Source: Paenibacillus cellulositrophicus (GTDB taxonomy: Bacteria; Bacillota; Bacilli; Paenibacillales; Paenibacillaceae). Taken from it: a stretch of DNA of 64,000 nt. The position numbers and the translations under genes were made by a program. The notes below the pieces were generated by a model. The model was not told where the DNA came from, did not search any database, and saw only the letters and a program-made list of their open reading frames with translations. Position 1 is the first letter of the stretch, and each line of letters starts with the position of its first letter. This document shows, one piece after another, positions 33,888 through 42,264 of the stretch. The stretch covers positions 4,266,001-4,330,000 of the forward strand of contig NZ_CP045295.1 in assembly GCF_009363095.1 (NCBI RefSeq), read 5' to 3'.

Positions 33888-35120
33888 ATGGCAAAAGAAA
33901 AAATCGTACTGGCGTATTCCGGAGGTCTGGATACGTCGGTCATTCTGAAGTGGCTCAAGGAAACGTATGATGCCGAAATCATCGCATTTACGGCCGATAT
34001 CGGACAGAAGGAAGAGCTGGACGGTCTGGAGGAAAAGGCACTGGCTACCGGCGCCTCGAAAGTATACATTGACGATCTGCGCGACGAGTTCGCACAGGAT
34101 TTCATCTTCCCGATGTTCCAATCGGGAGCGCTGTATGAAGGGCAGTACCTGCTCGGCACGAGCATTGCGCGCCCGCTGATCGCCAAGCGCATGGTGGACA
34201 TCGCCCGTGCGGAAGGCGCGACCGCGATTGCACACGGCGCAACGGGCAAAGGAAACGACCAGGTGCGTTTCGAGCTGGCGGCTGCGGCCCTGGCTCCGGA
34301 CATCAAAGTTATTGCTCCATGGCGTCTTGAGGAGTTCCGCAACGAGTTCCCGGGACGCGCGGAAATGATCGCTTTTGCCGAGAAGCACGGCATTCCGGTA
34401 ACAGCCTCTGCGGCGAAGCCTTATTCGATGGACCGCAACCTGCTGCATATCAGCTATGAGAGCGGCGTACTCGAGGATCCTTGGTTCGATGCCAGCGCTC
34501 CGGAAAATAAAGACATGTACCTGCTAAGCGTGTCTCCTGAAGACGCGCCGGATGAGGCGGAATACGTGGAGCTCGATTTTGTGCAGGGCAACTGCGTCGC
34601 CATTAACGGCGAGAAGCTGAACCCGCTGGCCGTAATGGAGCGCCTCAACGAGCTCGGCGGCAAACACGGCATCGGCCGCGTGGACATGGTGGAGAACCGC
34701 TTTGTCGGCATGAAGAGCCGCGGCGTGTATGAAACGCCAGGGGGCACGATCCTGTTCACCGCGCACCGCAAAATGGAGTCGATCACGATGGACCGCGAAG
34801 TGATGAACCTGCGCGACAGCCTGATCACCCGTTACAGCACGCTCGTGTACAACGGCTTCTGGTTCGCACCGGAACGTCTGGCACTGCAGGCGCTCGTAAC
34901 CGAAAGTCAGAAGAACGTGACCGGTACGGTGCGCGTGAAGCTGTACAAGGGCAACATCATCGCCGCCGGCGTGAAGAGCCCGGTCAGCCTGTATAACCCG
35001 GACATCGCCACGATGGAAGCCGATCCGACCCAAGCGTACGATCAAGGGGATGCTACCGGCTTTATCCATTTGAACGCCCTGCGTCTTAAAGTCGGCACAG
35101 GTGTGGCACAGAACAAATAA
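33888..35120 (+). CDS. argG: Argininosuccinate synthase
   Basis: ATP-dependent joining of citrulline and aspartate. 410 residues from ATG 33888, after GGAGAGGGAG. PP-loop IVLAYSGGLDTSVILKWLKE at the start, ATGKGNDQVRFEL, and IGRVDMVENRFVGMKSRGVYE are the family signatures. It directly follows argF by 26 bases, so argG and argH here are part of the same run of genes as argCJBDF; in B. subtilis they are a separate unit. Confidence 0.97.
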   Translation: MAKEKIVLAYSGGLDTSVILKWLKETYDAEIIAFTADIGQKEELDGLEEKALATGASKVYIDDLRDEFAQDFIFPMFQSGALYEGQYLLGTSIARPLIAKRMVDIARAEGATAIAHGATGKGNDQVRFELAAAALAPDIKVIAPWRLEEFRNEFPGRAEMIAFAEKHGIPVTASAAKPYSMDRNLLHISYESGVLEDPWFDASAPENKDMYLLSVSPEDAPDEAEYVELDFVQGNCVAINGEKLNPLAVMERLNELGGKHGIGRVDMVENRFVGMKSRGVYETPGGTILFTAHRKMESITMDREVMNLRDSLITRYSTLVYNGFWFAPERLALQALVTESQKNVTGTVRVKLYKGNIIAAGVKSPVSLYNPDIATMEADPTQAYDQGDATGFIHLNALRLKVGTGVAQNK

Positions 35121-35229
35121 TTTTTCCATGATATAATCAACAGCACAAGCATGTCGTAGGGAGGCCGTTCCTTGTCGGTCACGGGAAGGGGCGGCCCTCT
35201 GCTGTCAAGCAAGAGGGGAGAGAACGATA

Positions 35230-36633
35230 GTGGGCAAACTGTGGGGAGGACGCTTTACGAAGCAGACCAACCATCTGGTAGACGAATATACGGCTTCGAT
35301 CGGTTTTGACCAGGCGCTCGCCGAGGAGGATATTCAAGGCAGCCTGGCTCATGTGACGATGCTGGGCAAATGCGGAATCGTTCCGCAGGAGGACGTGGAG
35401 ACGATCAAGGCGGGGCTGCAAACCGTTCTGGACAAAATCCGTCGTGGCGAAATCGAGTTTTCGGTGGTGGACGAGGACATCCATATGAACGTGGAGAAAA
35501 ATCTGATCGCCGAGATCGGCCCGGTTGGCGGCAAGCTGCATACGGGACGCAGCCGGAACGATCAGGTGGCGACCGACATGCACCTGTATTTGCGCAAGCG
35601 GGTCGTCGAGCTGGCCGGCATGCTGCATGAGCTGCAAAAATCGCTGATCGGACAAGCAAGGGACAACCTGGATACGATCATCCCGGGGTATACGCATCTG
35701 CAGCGGGCGCAGCCGATTCTGTTCGCCCATCATCTGATGGCGTACGTCTCCATGTTCCAGCGCGATATTGAGCGCCTTATGGACAGCTACAAGCGCATTA
35801 ACGTCCTGCCGCTCGGCGCAGGCGCCCTGGCCGGGACGACGTTCCCGATCGACCGCCATTTCGTGGCGGAGCAGCTGCAGTTTGACCGGGTCTACGAGAA
35901 CAGTCTGGATGCGGTCAGCGACCGCGACTTTATCGTGGAGTTCCTGTCCCACGCGTCCATCATTATGATGCATCTCTCCCGCCTGTCCGAAGAGCTGGTG
36001 CTGTGGAGCAGCACGGAGTTTAACTTTATCGAGCTGGACGACGCCTTCTGTACCGGCAGCAGCATCATGCCGCAGAAGAAAAACCCGGACGTGCCGGAGC
36101 TCGTTCGCGGTAAAACCGGCCGCGTGTACGGAAATCTGATGGGTCTCCTGACCGTCCTCAAGTCGCTGCCTTTGGCGTACAACAAGGATATGCAGGAAGA
36201 CAAGGAAGGCATGTTCGACACGGTGGCCACGCTGGAGGGGGCCCTGCAGCTGTTTGCGCCGATGATCGCCACGATGAAGGTGAACAAGAGCCGCATGCGC
36301 GAAGCGGTCAACCAGGACTTCTCGAACGCGACGGACATCGCCGACTTCCTCGTCGGCAAAGGGCTGCCGTTCCGCCAGGCGCATGAAGTCATCGGCAAAA
36401 CGGTGCTGTACTGCATCCAGCAGGGCAAGTACCTGCTTGACCTGACGATGGAGGAGTTCCAGCAGTTCTCGCCGCTGTTCGACGACACGATTTATGAGGT
36501 GCTGCGGCCGGAAACCGTCGTGAATGCCCGCAATGTGTACGGGGGCACGGCGACGGATCAGGTGGCTGAAGCGATTAAACGCGGTGAGGTGCTGCTCAGC
36601 ATGACAGAGCAGTGGCTTGCCGAGCACGTATAA
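35230..36633 (+). CDS. argH: Argininosuccinate lyase
   Basis: Last step: splits argininosuccinate to arginine and fumarate. Start GTG 35230 (MGKLWGGRFTKQTNHLVDEY) after GAGGGGAGAGAACGAT. 467 residues. Lyase signature GSSIMPQKKNPDVPELVRGK with the mobile loop, and TGRSRNDQVATDMHLYLRK for substrate binding. The 109 bases between argG and argH hold a hairpin-prone GGCCG/CGGCC stretch but no T run, so read-through is expected. Terminator after it at 36666-36699. Confidence 0.97.
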   Translation: MGKLWGGRFTKQTNHLVDEYTASIGFDQALAEEDIQGSLAHVTMLGKCGIVPQEDVETIKAGLQTVLDKIRRGEIEFSVVDEDIHMNVEKNLIAEIGPVGGKLHTGRSRNDQVATDMHLYLRKRVVELAGMLHELQKSLIGQARDNLDTIIPGYTHLQRAQPILFAHHLMAYVSMFQRDIERLMDSYKRINVLPLGAGALAGTTFPIDRHFVAEQLQFDRVYENSLDAVSDRDFIVEFLSHASIIMMHLSRLSEELVLWSSTEFNFIELDDAFCTGSSIMPQKKNPDVPELVRGKTGRVYGNLMGLLTVLKSLPLAYNKDMQEDKEGMFDTVATLEGALQLFAPMIATMKVNKSRMREAVNQDFSNATDIADFLVGKGLPFRQAHEVIGKTVLYCIQQGKYLLDLTMEEFQQFSPLFDDTIYEVLRPETVVNARNVYGGTATDQVAEAIKRGEVLLSMTEQWLAEHV

Positions 36634-36665
36634 ACGATAAATTGCAGATCAGAAATAGCAGATAG

Positions 36666-36699
36666 AAAAAGGCGCTTCCCTTGTGGAGGCGTCTTTTTT
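36666..36699 (+). terminator. Terminator after argH
   Basis: AAAAAGGCGCTTCC with GGAGGCGTCTTTTTT, 14 pairs counting two G-T pairs, loop CTTGT. Ends the arginine operon; the A run on the other side makes it usable in both directions. Confidence 0.85.
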
Positions 36700-36731
36700 C
36701 GTTGAGTCCCCCATATTTTTCATTTGCCGTA

Positions 36732-36760
36732 TTTACAACGTAACAATGTTATGTTACATT
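36732..36760 (+). promoter_or_regulatory. Promoter with embedded inverted repeat before yhbD
   Basis: TTTACA at 36732-36737, 17 bases, TACATT at 36755-36760. The spacer and -10 carry the inverted repeat GTAACA-atgtta-TGTTAC at 36740-36757, so any protein bound there would block RNA polymerase. The RBS GAGGAGG follows at about 36769. Confidence 0.65.
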
Positions 36761-36782
36761 ATTTCTGCGAGGAGGATGTGCA

Positions 36783-37418
36783 ATGAACGAAGAAGAGATT
36801 TCCAAAAAGGATCTGCTGGAGCTGACCGGAATTTCCTATGGACAGCTGTACCGCTGGAAGCGGAAAAACCTCATTCCCGAGGAATGGTTTATCCGCAAGT
36901 CTTCCTTCACGGGACAGGAGACCTTTTTTCCGAAGCAAAAAATACTGCAGCGCATAGACCGCATTCTCAATATGAAGGACGGTTTGTCCCTCGACGAGCT
37001 GGCCGATGTGTTTTCACCGAGCTCCGGCGAAGTATCGATCACCCCAGGCGAGCTTTTACAACGTAACATTGTTACCAATATGACGCTGGATCTGTTTGAA
37101 CAGGAGCTGGGGAAACAGGACGTGCTGACGTTCGCCGATATTCTCTCGGTCTATGTACTGGAGAAGCTGCTCAAGAGCGGAGAAATAACCCGGGATGAAG
37201 GCAAGATGCTGTTATCCCTCATGCGGGATCATTACGCTAAAGTGGCAAGCAGACCGTGCGAGCTGGCGCTCGTCCGCAAAATGGGCGTGCCGCTGCTGCT
37301 GCTAATCGAGACTACCGAGCATGTATATGTGGACCGGGATGCCAAGTGGGTGTTCCGCCTGCCTTTAAGGGGCTGTATCGAGGAATTGAAATTAAAAATC
37401 AACCAATCGGAGGTTTGA
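36783..37418 (+). CDS. yhbD: YhbD-like DUF4004 regulator (MerR-type helix-turn-helix)
   Basis: 211 residues. Residues ~9-75 form a MerR-like winged helix (SKKDLLELTGISYGQLYRWK, LIPEEWFIRKSSFTGQETFF, PKQKILQRIDRILNMKDGLS), and the rest is a helical domain of unknown ligand. This fits the DUF4004/YhbD family, which in B. subtilis also precedes the two bactofilin genes yhbE and yhbF. Its promoter has an inverted repeat, and a nearly identical 20-base block recurs inside this gene at 37055-37074, so autoregulation is likely (inference). The first bactofilin gene follows after four bases. No cysteine cluster that would suggest a metal is seen. Confidence 0.85.
   Translation: MNEEEISKKDLLELTGISYGQLYRWKRKNLIPEEWFIRKSSFTGQETFFPKQKILQRIDRILNMKDGLSLDELADVFSPSSGEVSITPGELLQRNIVTNMTLDLFEQELGKQDVLTFADILSVYVLEKLLKSGEITRDEGKMLLSLMRDHYAKVASRPCELALVRKMGVPLLLLIETTEHVYVDRDAKWVFRLPLRGCIEELKLKINQSEV
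37055..37075 (+). promoter_or_regulatory. Intragenic copy of the yhbD promoter operator
   Basis: Bases 37055-37074 match 36732-36751 at 19 of 20 positions (TTTACAACGTAACA-A/T-TGTTA). The core GTAAC-att-GTTAC (37063-37075) is itself an inverted repeat. It falls in the codons for LLQRNIVTN about 280 bases into yhbD. Confidence 0.6.
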
Positions 37419-37422
37419 GGCG

Positions 37423-38148
37423 ATGGAGCGGGAACAAAGACATGACATGTCGATGTCGGGCATCGGGACGGTGGCGTCCGGTGTGTATAAAACGGTTAGG
37501 ATTGACGGGATCAGCAAGGTGAAGGGAGATATCGACTGCATTACGCTGGATTCCAACGGCACCCTGAATATTTCGGGTTCAGTGCTGGGGGAAACGGTCA
37601 AGATCAACGGGACGATGTCGATCGGCGGCAATTTATCGGCCGAACGTTTGATTCTGGACGGCATGGGATCGGTCAAAGAGATGACCCGCTGCAGCGAATC
37701 GGCTGCGATCAACGGCCAGGTCACCCTGGAAAAGGGACTCAACAGTGAGAAAGTGGAAGTGTCGGGCAGCCTGAAATCGAGAGGGGACGTGCAGTGCGAG
37801 GTGCTTTCGGTTCACGGCGGCTTTAACGTGGATGGGCTGGTGAACGCCGGCGAGATCGACTTGAAGATGAGCCTGGCGAGCAAAGCCAAGGAAATTGGCG
37901 GGGATCATATTACTGTGCGCCGGTTGAAAAAAGCGCCTATTTTGCTGCAGTTGGCCCCGGTCTTCAACAACCGCCTGAAGGCCGATCTCATTGAAGGGGA
38001 CTTCGTGGACCTGGAATATACCGAAGCGGATGTCGTCCGCGGCAGCGAAGTACGAATCGGCCCCGGCTGCAAAATCGGCAGAGTCGAATACAAGGTCGAC
38101 TTCAAGCGGGACGGAGACGCTCAGGTCGGATCGGCGAAGCAGATCTGA
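37423..38148 (+). CDS. Bactofilin-family protein (BacE/YhbE-like)
   Basis: 241 residues, start ATG 37423 after GGAGGT (37409-37414). The chain is a run of short beta strands with Gly turns (VRIDGISKVKGDIDCITLDS, GTLNISGSVLGETVKINGTM, GNLSAERLILDGMG), the right-handed beta-helix pattern of bactofilins, which polymerise without nucleotide. A basic stretch RRLKKAP lies near residue 167, after which a second strand block (LIEGDFVDLEYTEADVVRGS) closes the protein. B. subtilis BacE and BacF (YhbE, YhbF) are needed for flagellar assembly. Here the gene is coupled to the regulator yhbD upstream. Confidence 0.85.
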   Translation: MEREQRHDMSMSGIGTVASGVYKTVRIDGISKVKGDIDCITLDSNGTLNISGSVLGETVKINGTMSIGGNLSAERLILDGMGSVKEMTRCSESAAINGQVTLEKGLNSEKVEVSGSLKSRGDVQCEVLSVHGGFNVDGLVNAGEIDLKMSLASKAKEIGGDHITVRRLKKAPILLQLAPVFNNRLKADLIEGDFVDLEYTEADVVRGSEVRIGPGCKIGRVEYKVDFKRDGDAQVGSAKQI

Positions 38149-38285
38149 AGCAGCGTTGAAGCAGATGTGAATCTGCGCTGAAACCTGCTGCTAGGCAGCA
38201 ATAGAGCAAAGTCCCAACAGGGGTGCATTAGATAACATTCAGGGTATGCCCGGACGACCGGGTATTCATAAGGGAGGAAAAGGTC

Positions 38286-39023
38286 ATGACGGCAAATGGA
38301 AACCGCCAAGGGCTTGGCGATATTAAAATCACGGGCAGCGGGAGCTCGGGAGGCGGAACCTTTAACCAGGTCAAAATTATGGGTGACGCGGAAATCAGCA
38401 GTACGGCGGACTGCGGGCTGTTTAAATGCCTGGGCACGGCTCAGGTGAACGGCTCCCTGATCGCGGAAACCGCATCCGTCAACGGAACACTGAACGTCCG
38501 GGAGAACCTTCAGGGCGGACTGCTGAAGTCTCAGGGCGAGGTAAGCGTGTCCGGGGATCTGCAGTTGAAAAGCATCAGCATTAACGGCGAGCTGGCCGTC
38601 GGCGGCAATGTGTCTTCGGATTTCGTCAAGATCAACGGGGGCCTCCGGGCGGCGTCCGGCCAGACGGAGGAGCTGCTCGTGCGGGGCGTAGTGGAAGTCC
38701 CGGGCATGCTGAACGGCGAGCTCGTCGAGATTAAAATGTATGGACCGAGCAGGATTGGAGAGCTCGTAGGTGCCAAAATCACCGTCAAGAAAGGGCTGGA
38801 GATTCCGCTGTTCGGGAAGATGACTTCCCATTACGACGGCGGGGATCTGAGCGCGGATAGCATTGAAGGCGACGTCGTTTATCTGGAGAACACCAAGGCT
38901 GCCGTCGTCCGGGGCAGAAGGGTGAACATCGGCAGCGGATGCGAGATCGGACTGGTGGAGTATACGGACGAATTCAAGCAGGACACAGCGGCAAGTGTAG
39001 GCCGGTTTGTCCGGCTGGGATAA
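38286..39023 (+). CDS. Bactofilin-family protein (BacF/YhbF-like)
   Basis: 245 residues, start ATG 38286 after GGGAGGAAAAGGTC. Same beta-helix build as the previous gene (IKITGSGSSGGGTFNQVKIM, GLFKCLGTAQVNGSLIAETA, NGTLNVRENLQGGLL) and the same C-terminal block (SIEGDVVYLENTKAAVVRGR, GSGCEIGLVEYTDEFKQD), so the two arose by duplication. They probably co-polymerise. The 137 bases between them contain no gene. No terminator is seen before the exporter gene downstream. Confidence 0.85.
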   Translation: MTANGNRQGLGDIKITGSGSSGGGTFNQVKIMGDAEISSTADCGLFKCLGTAQVNGSLIAETASVNGTLNVRENLQGGLLKSQGEVSVSGDLQLKSISINGELAVGGNVSSDFVKINGGLRAASGQTEELLVRGVVEVPGMLNGELVEIKMYGPSRIGELVGAKITVKKGLEIPLFGKMTSHYDGGDLSADSIEGDVVYLENTKAAVVRGRRVNIGSGCEIGLVEYTDEFKQDTAASVGRFVRLG

Positions 39024-39060
39024 GATATTTTACAAATAACATAAAGGGGTAGTGCGTGAC

Positions 39061-40593
39061 ATGACAGAGAAAAAGAACAGGCTGGGTCTGATTGTCGCCG
39101 GTCTGCTGCTCGGCGTGCTGATCGCCGCGATGGACAACACGATTGTCTCCACCGCAATGGGGACGATTGTCGGCGAGCTTGGCGGTCTGGACCAATTCGT
39201 CTGGGTCACCTCCGCGTATATGGTGGCAGAGATGGCCGGCATGCCGATCTTCGGCAAATTGTCCGATATGTATGGAAGGAAAAGATTTTTCGTATTCGGG
39301 ATCATCATGTTCCTGCTGGGTTCGGCCTTGTGCGGGACGGCACACAGCATTACCGAGCTGAGCATTTACCGGGCAATTCAGGGAATTGGCGGCGGGGCGC
39401 TTGTGCCGATTGCATTTACGATCGTGTTTGATATTTTTCCGGTGGAGTCCAGAGGCAAGATGGCGGGCATGTTTGGCGCCGTATTCGGGGTGTCGAGCTT
39501 GTTCGGACCGCTTCTCGGAGCGTATATCACCGATTATTTGGAGTGGCGCTGGATATTCTATATTAACCTGCCTTTAGGCATTGCAGCCTTTCTGCTGGTG
39601 GTGCTGTTCTATCATGAGTCTCATGAGCATTCCAAGCAAAAGATCGACATTTGGGGAGCCGCTACGCTGGTGGGCTCCGTGGTCAGCCTGATGTTCGCGC
39701 TGGAGCTGGGCGGCAGTAAATATGCCTGGGATTCACCGGTCATTATCGGATTGTTCGCCGCGTTTGCCGTGCTGATGATCGTCTTCCTGGCCGTGGAGGC
39801 CAAGGTGGCTGAACCGATCGTGTCCTACGACATGTTCCGCAAAAGACTGTTCGCCTTCAGCAGCGCAGCGGCCTTGTTCTATGGGGCGGCTTTCATTACC
39901 GCAGCCGTGTACATTCCGATTTTCGTGCAAGGGGTCATGGGTGGAAATGCAACTAACTCCGGGTTGATACTACTTCCGATGACACTGAGTTCCGTAGTTG
40001 CCTCGCAAGTAGGGGGCATGCTGTCCACCAAAATGTCGTTCCGCAGCGTCATGATCCTGTCTGCAGTCATATTCGGCGGCGGCATGCTGCTGCTAGGCAC
40101 GATTACGCCGGAGACGACGCGGACGATGCTGTCCATCTATATGCTGATCGCCGGCTTCGGGATGGGATTTTCATTCTCCGTGCTCGGGATGTCGGCTATC
40201 CAGGGTGTGGATGCCAGACAGCGGGGCTCGGCCAACTCGACGATTTCCTTCCTGCGCTCGCTGGGAATGACGGTGGGGATTACGATCTTCGGCATCATCC
40301 AGCGAAATGACTTCCATGACCGGCTGAGCAGCACCTTGGGCGGGGCTTCCGGCCAGAATATGCCGGCCACGATGGATCCGCAGCAGATGCTTTCGCCGGA
40401 GCGTAGAGCGCTCATCCCGGCACCGGTCATGGAGAAGATCAGCAGCGCGCTGTCCGTCTCCGTGGACCATGCGTTCCTGTGGGCCGTGATACCGGCGGCG
40501 CTGGCGCTGGTTTCGGTCTCCCTGATGGGCGGATCACGGCTGCAAATGTCCCAGATGGGACCGGGAGCGCGTAAGGATGGGGCGCATCATTAA
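39061..40593 (+). CDS. MFS multidrug exporter, DHA2 (EmrB/QacA) family
   Basis: 510 residues. ATG 39061 is preferred; GTG 39052 lies too close to AAAGGGG (39043-39049). About 14 membrane segments. Motif A is GKLSDMYGRKRFFVFGI after helix 2, the helix-1 motif is LDNTIVSTAMGTI-like (MDNTIVSTAMGTIVGELGG), and motif C appears as GAVFGVSSLFGPLLGAYITD in helix 5. The proton-driven efflux role follows from the family; the substrate is unknown. It follows the bactofilin by 37 bases and may share the transcript. A long bidirectional terminator comes next. Confidence 0.92.
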   Translation: MTEKKNRLGLIVAGLLLGVLIAAMDNTIVSTAMGTIVGELGGLDQFVWVTSAYMVAEMAGMPIFGKLSDMYGRKRFFVFGIIMFLLGSALCGTAHSITELSIYRAIQGIGGGALVPIAFTIVFDIFPVESRGKMAGMFGAVFGVSSLFGPLLGAYITDYLEWRWIFYINLPLGIAAFLLVVLFYHESHEHSKQKIDIWGAATLVGSVVSLMFALELGGSKYAWDSPVIIGLFAAFAVLMIVFLAVEAKVAEPIVSYDMFRKRLFAFSSAAALFYGAAFITAAVYIPIFVQGVMGGNATNSGLILLPMTLSSVVASQVGGMLSTKMSFRSVMILSAVIFGGGMLLLGTITPETTRTMLSIYMLIAGFGMGFSFSVLGMSAIQGVDARQRGSANSTISFLRSLGMTVGITIFGIIQRNDFHDRLSSTLGGASGQNMPATMDPQQMLSPERRALIPAPVMEKISSALSVSVDHAFLWAVIPAALALVSVSLMGGSRLQMSQMGPGARKDGAHH

Positions 40594-40629
40594 TAGAAGC
40601 GTGATTTGGAAAATTTCTTTCTTAGAAGT

Positions 40630-40676
40630 GAAGAAGCTGGGGTGCAGTTCAGTGCCCTGGCTTCTTCTTTATTTTG
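40630..40676. terminator. Bidirectional terminator between exporter and dnaN-like gene
   Basis: GAAGAAGC-TG-GGG with CCC-TG-GCTTCTTC around a 12-base loop, then a T-rich tail on the + strand. It serves the exporter and lies just past the end of the minus-strand clamp gene. Confidence 0.8.
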
Positions 40677-40714
40677 GCAGGTGATTGCAATTCATGGTGC
40701 TTGTATCTATGTAT

Positions 40715-41842
40715 CTATGTAGCTCTAGTCCTTAGCGGAGTGATCAGATAAACCAGGGACTCATTTTTAGAAGCAGCAGTAACAATGAGGGGTTTTAAAG
40801 GACTTGCATATTGAATACTGATCCATTCGCTGTCAATTACACGTATGATGTCCTGCATATACTTCCCGTTGAAAGCAATACGAAATGGCTCCCCTTGAAA
40901 GTTCTGCACAGGAGTAGTCTCGTTAACATCGCCAACTTCTGGCGTACTGGAGCTTAATTCCAAGGAAGGGGGTGTTCCATTCAGCAGAACCGTTTGTCCG
41001 CCCGCAACCAAATTAACCCGCTCGATCGCGCTGAGAAAGGCTGCTGAGGAAACCCGAACTTCTGTTACATATGTGGCGTTGGTCATCGTTTCCATTTGCG
41101 GGAAGGATCCGGTCATTAGAGGAATGTAAGCCGCGAGATCTTGATTCTGTATAACCATCCGGTGATTGCTGAAGGAGATCCGCAGCTTCTCTCCGGACAG
41201 CAGCTTGGAGACATGCTTTAAATATGCGGAAGGTATGATGGCCTCAACTTCATTGCTCAGATTGCGGTCAAGAAGGGTTGTATATGAAGCCAGGCGCACA
41301 CCGTCTGTAGCCATCAGCTTCATTGAGCCATTTGCAATGTGAAACAGGGCGCCGGTTAATACTGGCCTGGCTTCATTGGAACTGGCGGATGAAAAAACGA
41401 CCTGCTGAACCATTTTTTTAAATTGAGAGCTCGATAGCTCCACATCCAACAGGTGGTTTCCGAGGTCTGGAACGGAACAGCTATCCTCTGGATCCATTCC
41501 GTAGAGTCGGAATACAGTACTGCCTGAGCTAATCTTTAATAGGAAAGGCGGCTGTGTTTCCAGGGTCACTACTCCGGCAGGCAGCTTGCGAATCATGTCC
41601 GCAAATAGACGCGAAGGCACGGCAATGGACCCCGTTTGACAATGTCCCTCATCGAGTGGAAGCTTTGCTTGAATGACCATTCCCGAGCTTGTTCCTGATG
41701 CAAGAGTCAGTCCATTCAGACTCGTATGTAAATGAATCATAGAGTTCTGCGGTTGTGCCGAGGATACCGAAGCTGCGACGGCAACCTGTTGAACGGTTTG
41801 AGCCAGAAGATCACCTGGGATACGGACGAACACGGGCGTCAC
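40715..41842 (-). CDS. DNA polymerase III beta-clamp paralogue (DnaN-like)
   Basis: 375 residues, similar in size and domain plan to DnaN, the sliding clamp. Recognisable clamp stretches: the middle domain start SSNEARPVLTGALFHIANGS with ATDGVRLASY (standard is TRPILTGV and ATDSHRLA), VIIPSAYLKHVSKLL-like, and the closing YASPLKPLIVTAASKNESLV with LITPLR near the end. The N-terminal domain is weakly conserved (FVRIPGDLLAQTVQQVAVAA). This is not the usual dnaA-linked gene, since no dnaA, recF or gyr is nearby, so it is a second, divergent clamp. The start is GTG 41842; a GTG at 41833 fits the AAAGGTG site better. It follows an RHH gene by nine bases. It may serve repair or a plasmid- or phage-derived function. 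Confidence 0.85.
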   Translation of the reverse strand: MTPVFVRIPGDLLAQTVQQVAVAASVSSAQPQNSMIHLHTSLNGLTLASGTSSGMVIQAKLPLDEGHCQTGSIAVPSRLFADMIRKLPAGVVTLETQPPFLLKISSGSTVFRLYGMDPEDSCSVPDLGNHLLDVELSSSQFKKMVQQVVFSSASSNEARPVLTGALFHIANGSMKLMATDGVRLASYTTLLDRNLSNEVEAIIPSAYLKHVSKLLSGEKLRISFSNHRMVIQNQDLAAYIPLMTGSFPQMETMTNATYVTEVRVSSAAFLSAIERVNLVAGGQTVLLNGTPPSLELSSSTPEVGDVNETTPVQNFQGEPFRIAFNGKYMQDIIRVIDSEWISIQYASPLKPLIVTAASKNESLVYLITPLRTRAT

Positions 41843-41851
41843 CTTTTTCTT

Positions 41852-42097
41852 TTAATTTTGGTCGGAAAAATAATGTTCGATCATTCCACGCAGAACTTCG
41901 GACCGAGTAAACTGATGGTCGTCACAATAGGCATCAAGGCGGCTCCATGTTGCCTCGGATAAAGTTAACGATACTTTGCGGGTCGTCCCGATCCCTTTTC
42001 TGCCTGCTCCCCGGCGCGCTCCGCCACGGGTAAACATGAAGCTCAACTGCCCTTCCTCATCGGGGATGCCGATTTTTACTTTGTTGCGCGGCTCCAT
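41852..42097 (-). CDS. Ribbon-helix-helix DNA-binding protein
   Basis: 81 residues. ATG 42097 is seven bases after AGGAGG (42105-42110, minus strand); an ATG at 42103 touches that site. The C-terminal ~45 residues have the ribbon-helix-helix layout: strand TRKVSLTLSEATW, helix SRLDAYCDDH, turn, helix TRSEVLRGMIEHYF. Just before it is a basic Gly/Arg motif, GGARRGAGRKG, often seen in phage- or plasmid-type RHH proteins. It is first in an operon with the DnaN-like gene, and a 25-base dyad lies directly upstream of its ribosome binding site (42112-42136), the expected place for autorepression. Confidence 0.82.
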   Translation of the reverse strand: MEPRNKVKIGIPDEEGQLSFMFTRGGARRGAGRKGIGTTRKVSLTLSEATWSRLDAYCDDHQFTRSEVLRGMIEHYFSDQN

Positions 42098-42111
42098 GAT
42101 CATGCCTCCTG

Positions 42112-42136
42112 TTTGAATAAGGTAACCTATTTCAAA
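42112..42136 (-). promoter_or_regulatory. 25-base dyad, likely operator of the RHH/DnaN-like operon
   Basis: On the + strand the arms are TTTGAA and TTCAAA at the ends and AGGT and ACCT inside, with a single central base: TTTGAA-nn-AGGT-n-ACCT-nn-TTCAAA. 20 of 25 positions are symmetric. It starts two bases upstream of the RHH gene's ribosome binding site. RHH dimers typically bind such dyads. A possible promoter lies further out (TTGCCC and TAGATT, spacer 18, minus strand), of low confidence. Confidence 0.65.
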
Positions 42137-42264
42137 TATTTTCTAATATTAATCTATCACAGTTCGAAAGTGTTGGGCAAGAAGCACTCCTTTTAGCGTC
42201 AAGCGAATCAACCCACCCAAAACGGGGTATAAAAGGGTAAAAGAACTGAAAAGGAGTGAGCGTC

